The translations under genes were made by a program, and so were the position numbers. The notes beneath the pieces were generated by a model. The model had not been told where the DNA came from. It did not search any database and saw only the letters and a program-made list of their open reading frames with translations. Of a stretch of 64,000 bases of DNA, positions 7,975-17,010 are shown in pieces. Positions within the stretch are counted from its first letter, which is position 1; every line of letters begins with the position of its first letter. Source of the DNA: Acetobacterium woodii (GTDB lineage Bacteria > Bacillota > Clostridia > Eubacteriales > Eubacteriaceae); NCBI GenBank assembly GCA_016213825.1, contig JACQZP010000021.1, positions 181,109 to 245,108 of the forward strand. Direction: 5' to 3'.

Positions 7975-9594
7975 TCAACTGGTTATCGCTACATTACCAA
8001 TACAAAACTTGTTAAGAATTTCAGTCATTTCGTTCACATAATTTTGATTTAGAATTTTGTTATCTTGATTTACACTATAATCCAAAACTTGTATATTATC
8101 ATATTCATCATATTTCTTGGCATCATACTCTTCCTTTTTTAATGTGGCAGTCAGAATAACTTGTTTTTCAGTTTTCTTAAAAGTATCAATCATAATTTTT
8201 TCTTTTTGAGTTGAGATTTCTCCGCTTCTAAAGCAATCAACTATCAAAGGAAACTCATGCTCAAAATAACTGTTTAACGCAAGTAGTCTGCAATAGTAGT
8301 ATTCTTGCTCTTCACTACCTGAATAAGTTACATTTTTCTTAGTAAATAAATCATCGAATGTGAGTCTACCATTAGGATCAACTTCTAAAAAGAGAGTTTT
8401 CATAATATCAACAATTGCATATTTCATTTCAATTGCTTGCTTTTTTGCTTCTTCACTACTATTGTTAATTGAAGTATTTTTCTGCATAAGTGTCCGCAAT
8501 TCTTCATTTAGTGAATTTAATTTATTATCAAACTCAATCCCTGATAAAATTTCTTCAGAATATAACAGTATTTTTTGCAGCTCTTCGGGAGTATCTATCA
8601 AAAGCTCTTTTAGTTTATCTTGCTCTTTATGAATATTTCTACTAATTTCTGTTATTATTTCATCTTTTTGAGCCATTTGAAATTTAATAGAGTTCATTAC
8701 TTTTTGTCGTACATAAGGACTACTTGCATCAAAACTTAAGTCTCTGTTTGTATATACGATCCTATCACTTCCACAATCAGCACATATAATTTTCCCCTTT
8801 TCAATATTCCTATTTAGTGAATTCAATTCTTCAATCAATATTTCTAATCTAATTTTTCTATTTATTTCTGCTATTCGCTTCTTTTTAAAATAACCGATAC
8901 TTTGATGAGTTTTCTTCATTTTATCTCTTAGCTCAACAAAAGATAAGTCGTCACTATATTTATCTATATAAATTGATAAATTAGAATCTGTTTTTAATAA
9001 TTTCAACATTTTTTTAGTTGTGTTGATTTCTGTTTTGATTACTTTTATTTTTTCAACTATTTCTTTTGTATCTTCTTGAATATCTGTCAGCGGGTACCCA
9101 TTCAAAGTACACAACATATTTATAAAATCTTGCTTTTTGTTATAACCATAGTTTATAATATTGGATGGATTTCTCTTATCTTGACCAACAAAGAACAACT
9201 CGTAAAATAAAGATAAGTCAGCAATAACTTCGCGTCCATCTTTCATTATTATTGGCAAATCAATAATATTTTCACTTTTTAAAAAATACTTCATTTCTGA
9301 AATAGTATCAAATATATTCAACGCTGCCCTATAATTCAACACTACAGAATTTCTATGCCTTAAAAACTCAATATTTTCTCCATTGATTTCTATTTGAGTA
9401 TAGAAATAATAGCTTTCGGCAGGAAAACCACTTGGAAATATTGGTTCATTACCCAAAGCATACATTATTCCTTGAATCACTAATGTTTTACCTTTATTGT
9501 TGTCATCACTAAAGATAATATTAACACCATTGTTTAATTTATCTTCTATAAAAGCTTCCGTAAAATTACCAAATCCTGCTTTCTTAATTATCAT
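7975..9594 (-). CDS. Rad50/SMC-like ATPase of a two-gene defence-type module
   Basis: A 539-residue SMC/Rad50-type ATPase. The N-terminal lobe has an atypical Walker A, D30-D-N-N-K-G-K-T37, where the usual first Gly is Asp. Long charged helices surround a single C271-x2-C274 zinc-hook-like motif (CADCGSDRIV). The C-terminal lobe has a signature-like YSGSEEQEYYYCRLLAL (about 424-440) and a Walker-B-like FPLIVDCFRSGE (D453). It overlaps the upstream gene by 11 bases (ATG at 9594, RBS AAGGAGTC). The size, hook and a nuclease-like partner fit LmuB-type or ABC-three-component ATPases that sense foreign DNA. The exact family is not settled from sequence alone. Confidence 0.75.
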   Translation of the reverse strand: MIIKKAGFGNFTEAFIEDKLNNGVNIIFSDDNNKGKTLVIQGIMYALGNEPIFPSGFPAESYYFYTQIEINGENIEFLRHRNSVVLNYRAALNIFDTISEMKYFLKSENIIDLPIIMKDGREVIADLSLFYELFFVGQDKRNPSNIINYGYNKKQDFINMLCTLNGYPLTDIQEDTKEIVEKIKVIKTEINTTKKMLKLLKTDSNLSIYIDKYSDDLSFVELRDKMKKTHQSIGYFKKKRIAEINRKIRLEILIEELNSLNRNIEKGKIICADCGSDRIVYTNRDLSFDASSPYVRQKVMNSIKFQMAQKDEIITEISRNIHKEQDKLKELLIDTPEELQKILLYSEEILSGIEFDNKLNSLNEELRTLMQKNTSINNSSEEAKKQAIEMKYAIVDIMKTLFLEVDPNGRLTFDDLFTKKNVTYSGSEEQEYYYCRLLALNSYFEHEFPLIVDCFRSGEISTQKEKIMIDTFKKTEKQVILTATLKKEEYDAKKYDEYDNIQVLDYSVNQDNKILNQNYVNEMTEILNKFCIGNVAITS

Positions 9595-10609
9595 TTTCTA
9601 AAGACTCCTTTAAAATCGAAATTAGATATATCACACTTAATTCATCTAATAGAAGTGGTATTTTTACACTTTTACTTTTCATCTCTTGATAGATTTGACG
9701 AGGTGCTTCACATTTACTATTCCGTAATATGGATATAATACTTTCAAAAAAAATCCAGAAGTGTTTCTTGTTATTTTTATTAAATATTACTCTTGATAAT
9801 GCTGCATTACACTCCTGAATTATATCTTTTCTTTCTTCTTGATCATATTCTTTAATTTCTTCTAAAAACAAATTGGGGATCATTCTATTGGAAAATAAAT
9901 CTACACCAACAAATCTGTTAATTATCAAAATATCTATATCATTTCTATGAATAGTTTTCTCAAATTGTAAAGCTTCCTTTGCAAACTCTATGATCTTACC
10001 TTCAATGTCAATATTTTTTAATTGCGTTTGTTTATCTCTGATTTCATCAAATATGGAGACAAAGAACGTATCTTCAATTGACACAATATTTTTGAATTTA
10101 ATAATATTTTTTATGTACTCTACTTTATTCTCAGATGCAACAACAAAATATATTTTTTTGAGAAACTCTTCTATTTCAGTTTGATTTGCAGTATTACTAT
10201 TTCTTCGCAAATATTCTTTTTTTAAACCTTCCGTGATTTTTACCTTATGCTTCTCATGAAAATTATCAATAGTATATATAGTCATAGTTTCATCCTGAAG
10301 ATACATTTCTTTAAGCTTTGGCATAAACAAAATGAAATGTGTAAAGTCAATATTCGAAATATAGTTTTGGAACAGAGTAATAAGTGCAGTCCCAATCTTA
10401 GTCGGATTCAGTGATTTTACGTTTTTAGATTGTACATCCCATAGTTTTGTTACCTCTTGATTAGAGCCAGTAATATCATTGAAGCAGTCAACTAAAAAAG
10501 CATCTATTTCATTACTATCTTTTCTAAAACTTGAGAGATAGAGCATCGCCTTTGTTTCATATTCGTTAGCTTTAGCATTATTCCTTTCAGTAGTGCAGAA
10601 CTTATACAT
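9584..10609 (-). CDS. Candidate Cap4/DUF4297-like nuclease, partner of the SMC-like ATPase
   Basis: A 341-residue protein starting at ATG 10609, behind GAGGTAGAT; a TTG-started extension to 10660 has no better signal. The N-terminal region has D45 in CFNDITG and then D58-x-Q60-x-K62 (WDVQSKN). That pattern fits a PD-(D/E)XK fold of the Cap4/DUF4297 type, which often has a QxK variant. The rest is helical, charged and unrecognised. The gene overlaps the ATPase gene and is low in GC like it. Role by context: effector of a Lamassu-like module. An ABC-three-component middle subunit is an alternative. The nuclease call rests on a short motif. Confidence 0.5.
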   Translation of the reverse strand: MYKFCTTERNNAKANEYETKAMLYLSSFRKDSNEIDAFLVDCFNDITGSNQEVTKLWDVQSKNVKSLNPTKIGTALITLFQNYISNIDFTHFILFMPKLKEMYLQDETMTIYTIDNFHEKHKVKITEGLKKEYLRRNSNTANQTEIEEFLKKIYFVVASENKVEYIKNIIKFKNIVSIEDTFFVSIFDEIRDKQTQLKNIDIEGKIIEFAKEALQFEKTIHRNDIDILIINRFVGVDLFSNRMIPNLFLEEIKEYDQEERKDIIQECNAALSRVIFNKNNKKHFWIFFESIISILRNSKCEAPRQIYQEMKSKSVKIPLLLDELSVIYLISILKESLENDN

Positions 10610-10714
10610 ATCTACCTCTTTCACTTTCATACCTGCAATTATTTCAAAAATTACTATCAATGTTGTATTTTATTTGCAAAGTTTTTTGATTTATCCAAAT
10701 ACTTCTGATTAAAA

Positions 10715-10816
10715 TCAGTTATTGATTAATTTTTTCAACAGCTTTACTGCACTTGCTTCCCCTGCCTCATTCGTTCCCATTCCGGTGGAGATACCCCGTC
10801 CAGCGCCGGAAAGAGA
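10715..10816 (-). pseudogene. Possible C-terminal gene remnant
   Basis: A minus-strand open stretch reading SLSGAGRGISTGMGTNEAGE followed by ASAVKLLKKLINN and TGA looks protein-like but has no start codon or RBS. It differs sharply in composition from the AT-rich gene beside it. The SGAG..IS pattern faintly recalls the end of the serine hydrolase at 6110. Identity is unknown. Confidence 0.25.
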
Positions 10817-10871
10817 TCAGTTAAAAAACATCATTTGACTGCATCTTACACTTACCTCAATACCCGTATAA

Positions 10872-10974
10872 TCGGTTCGAATGGAACTATTGTATCATTT
10901 AATGGCACCGAAAGAAAGATTATATCAACCGTTTGGCAAAAAACCAAACTCACAGGCTGAAGGCCTGTGAGTTT
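10872..10974 (-). repeat. Terminator-like dispersed repeat, copy 2
   Basis: Shares with the copy at 27600 the stretch TTGTATCATTTAATGGC, then gaaagatt..atc, ttggcaaaaaa and a hairpin (AAACTCACAGGC, 5-base loop, GCCTGTGAGTTT). On the minus strand the hairpin is followed by TTGGTTTTTT, downstream of the VOC gene, so it could terminate that transcript. The rest of the 10610-11029 gap holds only a possible gene remnant. Confidence 0.75.
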
Positions 10975-11029
10975 AAAAAACGATCCGGGCGACGGATCAC
11001 TCATTGTATTGAAATGCTTTCGTTTCTAC

Positions 11030-11395
11030 CTACTCAATATGTTCCAGAAACTGAATCTTCAACCCATTGGGATCGGTAATAAATAAGAACTTAATCGATG
11101 GTGCCGGTTGAAACGGTCCACTGTGCAGAGCAACCCCTTTGGCGTTTAAAGCTGCCATCGTTTCGTCCAGCGATTCAACTTCAAACCCCAGCGAAATACT
11201 GTCCCCGATACCAAACTCCTGGATAGTCCGATTGCAAACCAGTTCCAGTTTGGTGTCACCATCCCCTAAAAAAGCCAGTTCAATATTTGGTCCGGCTGGC
11301 CGGCGACTGTCGACTGTCAAACCGACAACATCGGTATAAAACCGGATTGATTCATCCATATCCTTAACGGTGACCGTTACCCATGATAATTTCAT
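11030..11395 (-). CDS. VOC-superfamily (glyoxalase/dioxygenase-like) protein
   Basis: A 121-residue single VOC module pair. It begins with the typical LSWVTVTVKDMDESIRFYTD and closes with FITDPNGLKIQFLEH, the usual metal-ligand Glu region. Members bind a divalent metal and act as glyoxalases, fosfomycin-type thiol transferases, epimerases or dioxygenases; which one cannot be told. RBS AAAGGAG precedes ATG. It lies downstream of the Old-Yellow-Enzyme gene on the same strand, 159 bases apart, followed by a terminator-like hairpin. No signal peptide, so cytoplasmic. Confidence 0.85.
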   Translation of the reverse strand: MKLSWVTVTVKDMDESIRFYTDVVGLTVDSRRPAGPNIELAFLGDGDTKLELVCNRTIQEFGIGDSISLGFEVESLDETMAALNAKGVALHSGPFQPAPSIKFLFITDPNGLKIQFLEHIE

Positions 11396-11554
11396 AATTT
11401 TCTCCTTTGCAACTAAATGCTTAGTTTGTTCATTTTATATATGGCATTGTAGCATTAAATCCGGTTTTTCAAAAGATTTAATCTCAAATTAAATCAACGC
11501 AGATTTCTGTGGGTTCAACAGAAATCTGCGTTGTGATCATTTGATTTTATTCGG

Positions 11555-13519
11555 TTAGAAACGACCGATGTTTCGGGCGGTCATAAAGGCTTCGGTGTTG
11601 GCACTGGTAATATCCCGGGGGGCAATTACATCCCCAACCAGGTAGAATTCCGGTGCGGAGAAATTCAGCGCCAGGGCATCGTCACGGCGGGGTTTCTGGC
11701 CCACAGCGTAGATCACCGTGTCGGCGGCCACTAATTGGTCAGCCCCGTTTACTTCACATAAAACACCGTTTTCCTGAATTTCTTTAACCTTGGTATTAAA
11801 CTGAATGTCCAGACCTCGTTTGATGATTTCAAATTCCAGACCCAGCATATGGAGGAAATTGCCACCGTCATTAACCCGGTCGGACAATTCAACGATTTTA
11901 ACTTTTTTACCGTTGGCAATCAGGTGCAGTCCCAGTTCTACCCCAACCAGACCGGCCCCGATGATCACCGCTTCATCACCGATGGTGTCAATGGCGGTAT
12001 AAGCATCCTGGGCGCAGATGACATTTTTATTGTCAATGCCGGGGATGGCCGGTTTAACCGGTTCGGCACCCATGGCTGCAATGATGATATCCGGGTTGAT
12101 GGCTTCTGCCAGTTCTGGCGTCGCAGCTGTATTCAGGCGCACCTCAATGTTGGCATCCTGAATCCGTTGTTCCTGCTGGTTCAGATAAGCATCCAGATTT
12201 TTCTTGAAGGCCACCGCTTCTTCACAGCGGAGCACCCCACCCAGGCGATCACTTTTCTCAACTAAAATCACCTCATGACCGCGGTCGACACAGGTCAGCG
12301 CAGCCTGCATCCCGCCGATGCCGCCACCGGCCACCAGCACTTTCTTGGCAACGGCGGTAGGAATGGCAAATTTCATTTCCAGTTCCCGACCGGTTTCTGG
12401 ATTCAGGGCACAATAGGGTTCGCCGTTGGAAAGCTCGCTGGAAAAACAAGATAAGCAGCGCATGCACTTAATGATCTTGTCTTCCTTGCCGCTCCGTAAT
12501 TTATTGGGGAAATCGGGATCGCACAGCAGCCCCCGGGCCATTTCCACCACATCGGCTTGTCCCGAACGGATGATTTCTTCCATCAGTTCCGGATCATCCA
12601 GCGCGCCGACCGTGGCCACCGGGGTTTTAACATGCTTCTTGATTTCGGCCGCATATTTGACATTGCAGCCGTCTTCCGTAAACATGCTGGGATGGGTAAT
12701 CGCAAACACTTCAGCGACCTCGTGATTACCCGCCGAGATGTGCAGTAAATCAACGTGATTTTCCAGCTGCTTGGCAATCGCAATGCCATCTTCAATCCCG
12801 AATCCGCCGTCATAGCATTCCGAACCACTTAAACGGATTTCGATCGGGAAACCCGGTCCGACTTCTTTGCGGATGGCATCGCAGACAGCAATGACCAACC
12901 GAGCCCGGTTCTCGACATCCTTACCGCCCCATTTATCGGTACGGGTATTGGTAATCGGTGAAAGAAACTGGTGCAGCAGCCAGCCATGACCGGCATGGAC
13001 GGTGACCATCCCAAAACCACAGCGTTTTGCCAGCCCGGCGCCCTGAGCAAATTTCTCAATCGTCCGTTCGATAATTTCTTCATCCATGGCCTGAATCATT
13101 CGTCCGGCTAGCTCACATTCTACCGGGCCATAGGCAACGCCTTTAGAAGACGCACCAAAAAAAGACAGGTCCCGATTGGCAAACATCCCGGTATGCTGCA
13201 GTTCCAGCGAAGCCACTGCCCCATAGGTTTTGACCCCGTAGGCCAGTCGGGACAGGTTGTTGCTGATATTAGGGGTATCCAGACAAATATGGGTAGCCCC
13301 GCCGCGACCCAGTTCGCCATCGACAATCCCTTCAAAGGAAGTCACGCTGGCCGCGCCGCCCCGGGCTTTTCGTTCATAATAGGCGGCTGCCCCCTCATTG
13401 AGATAACCATCGCCATTCAAATTCTGATAGCCAGTCGGTGATGCAAAAATACGATTTCTAAACAGGGTGTTCCCCAACACAATCGGGGAAAACAAATGGG
13501 GATATTTGCAATTTTTCAT
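11555..13519 (-). CDS. NADH:flavin oxidoreductase, Old Yellow Enzyme / 2,4-dienoyl-CoA reductase type
   Basis: A 654-residue iron-sulfur flavoenzyme. The N-terminal FMN TIM barrel (residues 1 to about 360) begins LFSPIVLGNTLFRNRIFASP and has the VHAGHGWLLHQFLSP active-site region. A cysteine cluster CMRCLSC...YCALNPETG binds [4Fe-4S]. The C-terminal half has two Rossmann dinucleotide motifs (VAGGGIGGMQAALT and VIIGAGLVGVELGLH). The architecture matches 2,4-dienoyl-CoA reductase, trimethylamine dehydrogenase and bile-acid or enoate reductases, with NADH electrons passing FAD to FeS to FMN. The substrate is unknown. A LysR gene lies upstream on the same strand and may control it. Confidence 0.9.
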   Translation of the reverse strand: MKNCKYPHLFSPIVLGNTLFRNRIFASPTGYQNLNGDGYLNEGAAAYYERKARGGAASVTSFEGIVDGELGRGGATHICLDTPNISNNLSRLAYGVKTYGAVASLELQHTGMFANRDLSFFGASSKGVAYGPVECELAGRMIQAMDEEIIERTIEKFAQGAGLAKRCGFGMVTVHAGHGWLLHQFLSPITNTRTDKWGGKDVENRARLVIAVCDAIRKEVGPGFPIEIRLSGSECYDGGFGIEDGIAIAKQLENHVDLLHISAGNHEVAEVFAITHPSMFTEDGCNVKYAAEIKKHVKTPVATVGALDDPELMEEIIRSGQADVVEMARGLLCDPDFPNKLRSGKEDKIIKCMRCLSCFSSELSNGEPYCALNPETGRELEMKFAIPTAVAKKVLVAGGGIGGMQAALTCVDRGHEVILVEKSDRLGGVLRCEEAVAFKKNLDAYLNQQEQRIQDANIEVRLNTAATPELAEAINPDIIIAAMGAEPVKPAIPGIDNKNVICAQDAYTAIDTIGDEAVIIGAGLVGVELGLHLIANGKKVKIVELSDRVNDGGNFLHMLGLEFEIIKRGLDIQFNTKVKEIQENGVLCEVNGADQLVAADTVIYAVGQKPRRDDALALNFSAPEFYLVGDVIAPRDITSANTEAFMTARNIGRF

Positions 13520-13545
13520 ACGATCTCCTCTTCAACTTTGAATTT

Positions 13546-13712
13546 TGGCAATTGCGAAACTTCAAAAATGAACACTGATTGCTTTGCGGTCAGTTTCGCA
13601 CGAAACAATTGTTACACTGTACGTCGGACAGGCTACCGCCTGTTCGTCTACACGTTACACAATTGGTTGTGGAAACTGACCGCTAAGCTCACGGTACTTC
13701 CACAATTACCTG
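13546..13712. repeat. Palindromic repeat family A, complete copy
   Basis: Outer ends GGCAATTGCG and CAATTACCT are inverted. The centre has ACACTGTACGTCGG, hairpin ACAGGC-TACC-GCCTGT, and TTCGTCTACACGTTAC. It fills the space between the oxidoreductase and LysR genes. Compared with the copy at 49203 the outer arms run the same way but the central hairpin block is inverted, which suggests inversion inside the palindrome. Confidence 0.85.
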
Positions 13713-13781
13713 AAAAGTTTAGTTGAGATGATTATACGTCGGCATCATCGCCCTGTCTAATAGACAGATCTGATGGGGTGA

Positions 13782-14678
13782 TCAGAATAGCTTATGGAGG
13801 TTGTCCTGGATCAATTTAGCAATTTTGGGAATGTCGGCATTGCTGTTGTTTTTTAGCCAGGACAGGTCAATGCAGTCGATGTGATGGGTTCCGGCCAGTT
13901 CGACATAATGGATATTTTTAAAAATCTTTTCAACATAGCCTTTGGAAAAAAACGACACCCCACTGTTGGCATCGACCTTCAGAAACATCGCCTCGCAGGT
14001 GGCCACTTCATGAATGATGTTGGGCTCATAGCCATCAAGCTGGCAGCACTTGATCATGTTTTCATAGCTCTTCTGGCCATAGTCGGGATTAAGCATAATG
14101 ATCTTTTCGCCCGCCACCGCCGCCGCATTAATGCGTTTTTCCCCAGCCAGCGGATGTTGGGTACTGACCAGCAGACCCAGGGGCTCCCGGCGGATCGGGA
14201 TGGTCACCACGTCGCTGGATTTCTCCAGATCATAGGTGTAGGAGATCACCATATCCATGGAGCGGTTGGCCAGGGCATCGATGACTTCCCGGAAGCTGTT
14301 TTTTTCGAAGTTGAAATTCAGATCCGGATAGTGGGCCTGGATCAGGCTGACCAGCGGTTCAATAATGGTTGCTTCAATGGGGCCGGCATACCCGATGTTG
14401 ATATCCAACTGACTGCGAAAATGAATTTCCCGGGTTTTCTTTTGGATCATGTGATACTGATTGACAAACTCTCGACAGGACTGGTAAAAATAAGCCCCCG
14501 CTTCGGTAAGTTCGAATTTGTTTTTTAATCGCCTGATTAACGTTACGTCCAGGTCTTCCTCCAAACTGGCAATTTGCTGACTGATGCCCGATTGTGAAAC
14601 GTGCAACCGTTTGGCCGCCTTGGTAAAGCTGGCTTCATCGACGACACAAAGAAAATATTCAATCTTCCGGATATCCAT
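13782..14678 (-). CDS. LysR-family transcriptional regulator
   Basis: A 298-residue LysR regulator. The N-terminal winged helix-turn-helix (residues 1-60) includes FTKAAKRLHVSQSGISQQIA and LEEDLDVTLIRR. The C-terminal periplasmic-binding-like effector domain spans about 90-298. Such proteins bind upstream of neighbouring genes and respond to a small ligand. The nearest candidate target is the Old-Yellow-Enzyme gene downstream on the same strand, beyond a palindromic repeat. RBS GAGGAGG before ATG is strong. The ligand is unknown. Confidence 0.92.
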   Translation of the reverse strand: MDIRKIEYFLCVVDEASFTKAAKRLHVSQSGISQQIASLEEDLDVTLIRRLKNKFELTEAGAYFYQSCREFVNQYHMIQKKTREIHFRSQLDINIGYAGPIEATIIEPLVSLIQAHYPDLNFNFEKNSFREVIDALANRSMDMVISYTYDLEKSSDVVTIPIRREPLGLLVSTQHPLAGEKRINAAAVAGEKIIMLNPDYGQKSYENMIKCCQLDGYEPNIIHEVATCEAMFLKVDANSGVSFFSKGYVEKIFKNIHYVELAGTHHIDCIDLSWLKNNSNADIPKIAKLIQDNLHKLF

Positions 14679-14720
14679 TTTTGCCTCCTCTATTGAGAAT
14701 AAATTGCGGTGTTTTACTGG

Positions 14721-16745
14721 CTATTCGATCAATTCGCGCGTCAATTCGATACTACCACATTGATCCGCGCTTAAAAAAGCGATATACGCCGCTTCACTGA
14801 CGGGCTTGGAATAATAATACCCCTGTAAATGGGTAACCCCATGGTTGTCGAGATAGGTCGCCATCTCTTTGGTCTCGACCCCTTCGGCGACGATTTTAAC
14901 ATTTAATTGCAACAGCAGCTTGATGATATTTTCCAGAATAGCAGTGGCCTTGCTGTTTTGCTCACGGTTTTCCTGGTCGAAACAAGGCCAGATCAGACTT
15001 TTATCCAATTTCACCAGATCGTAGACCACTTCAGCCATCCGTGACAGGTTAGAATACCCGGTGCCGAAATCATCCATTGAAAAGCTGCAGCCCATCTGTC
15101 GCAGCTGGAGCATGTTCTCCTGAAGCATTTCACCCGATTCCACAAAGGCAGTTTCGGTTATTTCCAGATTGATAAAACCCGGGGTGATGTCATATTTTTT
15201 CATAATATCCTGTAACTGATTGGGAAGATCGGGATGGACGCACTGAATTCCCGAGAGATTCACTTCAATGTACTCAATCCCCCTGTCCTGAAGCGCCGTT
15301 TCTTTGGCAAAGGCACAGACTTTTTCAAAAACAATCGCCCCCAGCTCCATGATCAGGCCTTTCGTTTCGGCAATCGGAATAAACTCTTCCGGTGAGATAA
15401 AACCAACCGTGGTGGTGTCGGTTAAACGAACCAGTGCTTCGGCTGAAAGATACTGCTTCGTTTGAGCATGATAAATCGGCTGGTAGACCATTTCAAAGCC
15501 ATCCTGATCGATGGCGTCTCTTAAGACAGTTTCAATGGTGGTATAGCGGAGCTTACGATTGATGATCTCCTCATTTAAGAGATGGATGATCGTATCAGCG
15601 GTCGCTTCGTTATGAGCGGCCATATAATTCATCATCTCATAGACCTCATCGCAACTATCCAGATTTTTGTAGTTATCAGTAAAAATGACATCAATATGGG
15701 CTTTAATGGCAATGGTGTATTGGGCAAACTGAATCGGCTTTTTAAGCTGCCAGGCTAACAGCTCCAATTGATCCTGGATGTCGGCCAGGGTGGCTTCGGT
15801 TAAAAAGGTCATCACATTGCTGCGGGAATGATACAGACTAAACTGCGCAGCATGCCGGATCTTGCGATTCATTTTTCCATCGCAATGGGGGCCGAACTGG
15901 AATCGTTCCTTCATCATCATCCCGATGATTTCAAGGACGTGATTGGCATTGTCATGCCCTACCATGGTTTGGATTCGTTTTAAATCATCCACCACCACAC
16001 TCACCAGGATCAAGGGCTTTTCAGCTGCTTTTTTTTCATTCAGGATCAGATGAAAAGCGCGTTTGTTGAAGGTGCCAGTTTCCTCATCCATATATTCCTT
16101 GGGATTTTCAAAGGCCAGGTAGATAAACAGAATCATCAGGGTGACCGCCACTTCTGAAAAGAGCAGGCCAAAATTAAAGAGTTGAATACCACCACCGGCA
16201 ATCAGCATCACGATCCCCAGTCGGATCGCCAGCCGATGGTTTTTTTGGATGGTCTTTTGATAACGAAAGGTATCGACAAAAATCCAGGCGCAATAGAAAA
16301 ACAGGGTAGCGGTGAAGCCCACCACCATGGAACCATGGGCATACAGCTGCTGATCGTGGAGTTCGTAATTCAAATCTCCAAAGATGATCATCCCCATTAA
16401 AAAAGCCAGGGGCAGCATACTGCCCAGCACTTTTTTCCACCGCATCCGTTTTTGGTTATTCCCTAGAATTTCAATATACCAGAAAAGCGACACCACAATC
16501 ATGATCAGTGTTCCGTAAAAGACCTGACTAAACAACCGGCTTACCGGAGGGGTGAAAACGTCCACGTAAACAGTGGCATAAATTTTGAGGACATTAAAAC
16601 CAAGGTTCACCGCAGTAAAATAAAGCATCACAGTAAAGCACCGATTCGATAAAAGCGGCAGTTTTTTATTTCTTAAAAAATCCAAAAGAATGATCGTAAA
16701 AAAGAGTATCGTCACGATCAGTAACTCGATATCTGATTGAAGCAT
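14721..16745 (-). CDS. Membrane GGDEF-EAL protein with degenerate GGDEF; probable c-di-GMP phosphodiesterase
   Basis: A 674-residue signalling protein. The first 210 residues hold about seven hydrophobic segments forming a membrane sensor. A GGDEF-like domain follows (GTFNKRAFHL near 225) but no GGDEF/GGEEF signature is present where one is expected, so cyclase activity is unlikely. The C-terminal EAL domain keeps its catalytic motifs: SAEALVRL, NLEITET, DDFGTGYSNL, KLDKSLIW and AEGVET. It should therefore degrade c-di-GMP, with the GGDEF part possibly acting as a GTP sensor. RBS GGAGGTCAACC precedes ATG. The gene stands upstream of LysR with a 42-base gap. Confidence 0.9.
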   Translation of the reverse strand: MLQSDIELLIVTILFFTIILLDFLRNKKLPLLSNRCFTVMLYFTAVNLGFNVLKIYATVYVDVFTPPVSRLFSQVFYGTLIMIVVSLFWYIEILGNNQKRMRWKKVLGSMLPLAFLMGMIIFGDLNYELHDQQLYAHGSMVVGFTATLFFYCAWIFVDTFRYQKTIQKNHRLAIRLGIVMLIAGGGIQLFNFGLLFSEVAVTLMILFIYLAFENPKEYMDEETGTFNKRAFHLILNEKKAAEKPLILVSVVVDDLKRIQTMVGHDNANHVLEIIGMMMKERFQFGPHCDGKMNRKIRHAAQFSLYHSRSNVMTFLTEATLADIQDQLELLAWQLKKPIQFAQYTIAIKAHIDVIFTDNYKNLDSCDEVYEMMNYMAAHNEATADTIIHLLNEEIINRKLRYTTIETVLRDAIDQDGFEMVYQPIYHAQTKQYLSAEALVRLTDTTTVGFISPEEFIPIAETKGLIMELGAIVFEKVCAFAKETALQDRGIEYIEVNLSGIQCVHPDLPNQLQDIMKKYDITPGFINLEITETAFVESGEMLQENMLQLRQMGCSFSMDDFGTGYSNLSRMAEVVYDLVKLDKSLIWPCFDQENREQNSKATAILENIIKLLLQLNVKIVAEGVETKEMATYLDNHGVTHLQGYYYSKPVSEAAYIAFLSADQCGSIELTRELIE

Positions 16746-17010
16746 GGTTGACCTCCATTTTTTTGTCAGTTGCGAGCCTCATTTTACCATTTAAGGACGG
16801 TTCTTTTCAATAAGTTTTGTCGAAATCTGTAGACCCTTCGATTCACCCAGTTTGCTTAACTGTTTTAGTGATTGACAAATGCATTCGCAACGCTCAGAAT
16901 ATAAACTATCATGCGATCTCTTGCAACTATTTCCGATCATATCTTATTTAGCTTTAGTCAAGACTGTGCCCTGCCGCCGGTGTCAGATGATTAAGAATGA
17001 AGGTGCCACA

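Noticed and set aside
13881..14528. 215-codon plus-strand frame opposite LysR
   Set aside because: Antisense shadow of a clear LysR regulator with no RBS or motif.
16879..17010. N-terminal extension of the AraC regulator
   Set aside because: No RBS at 16879 and the extra 44 residues do not resemble AraC proteins; GAAGG supports ATG 17011.
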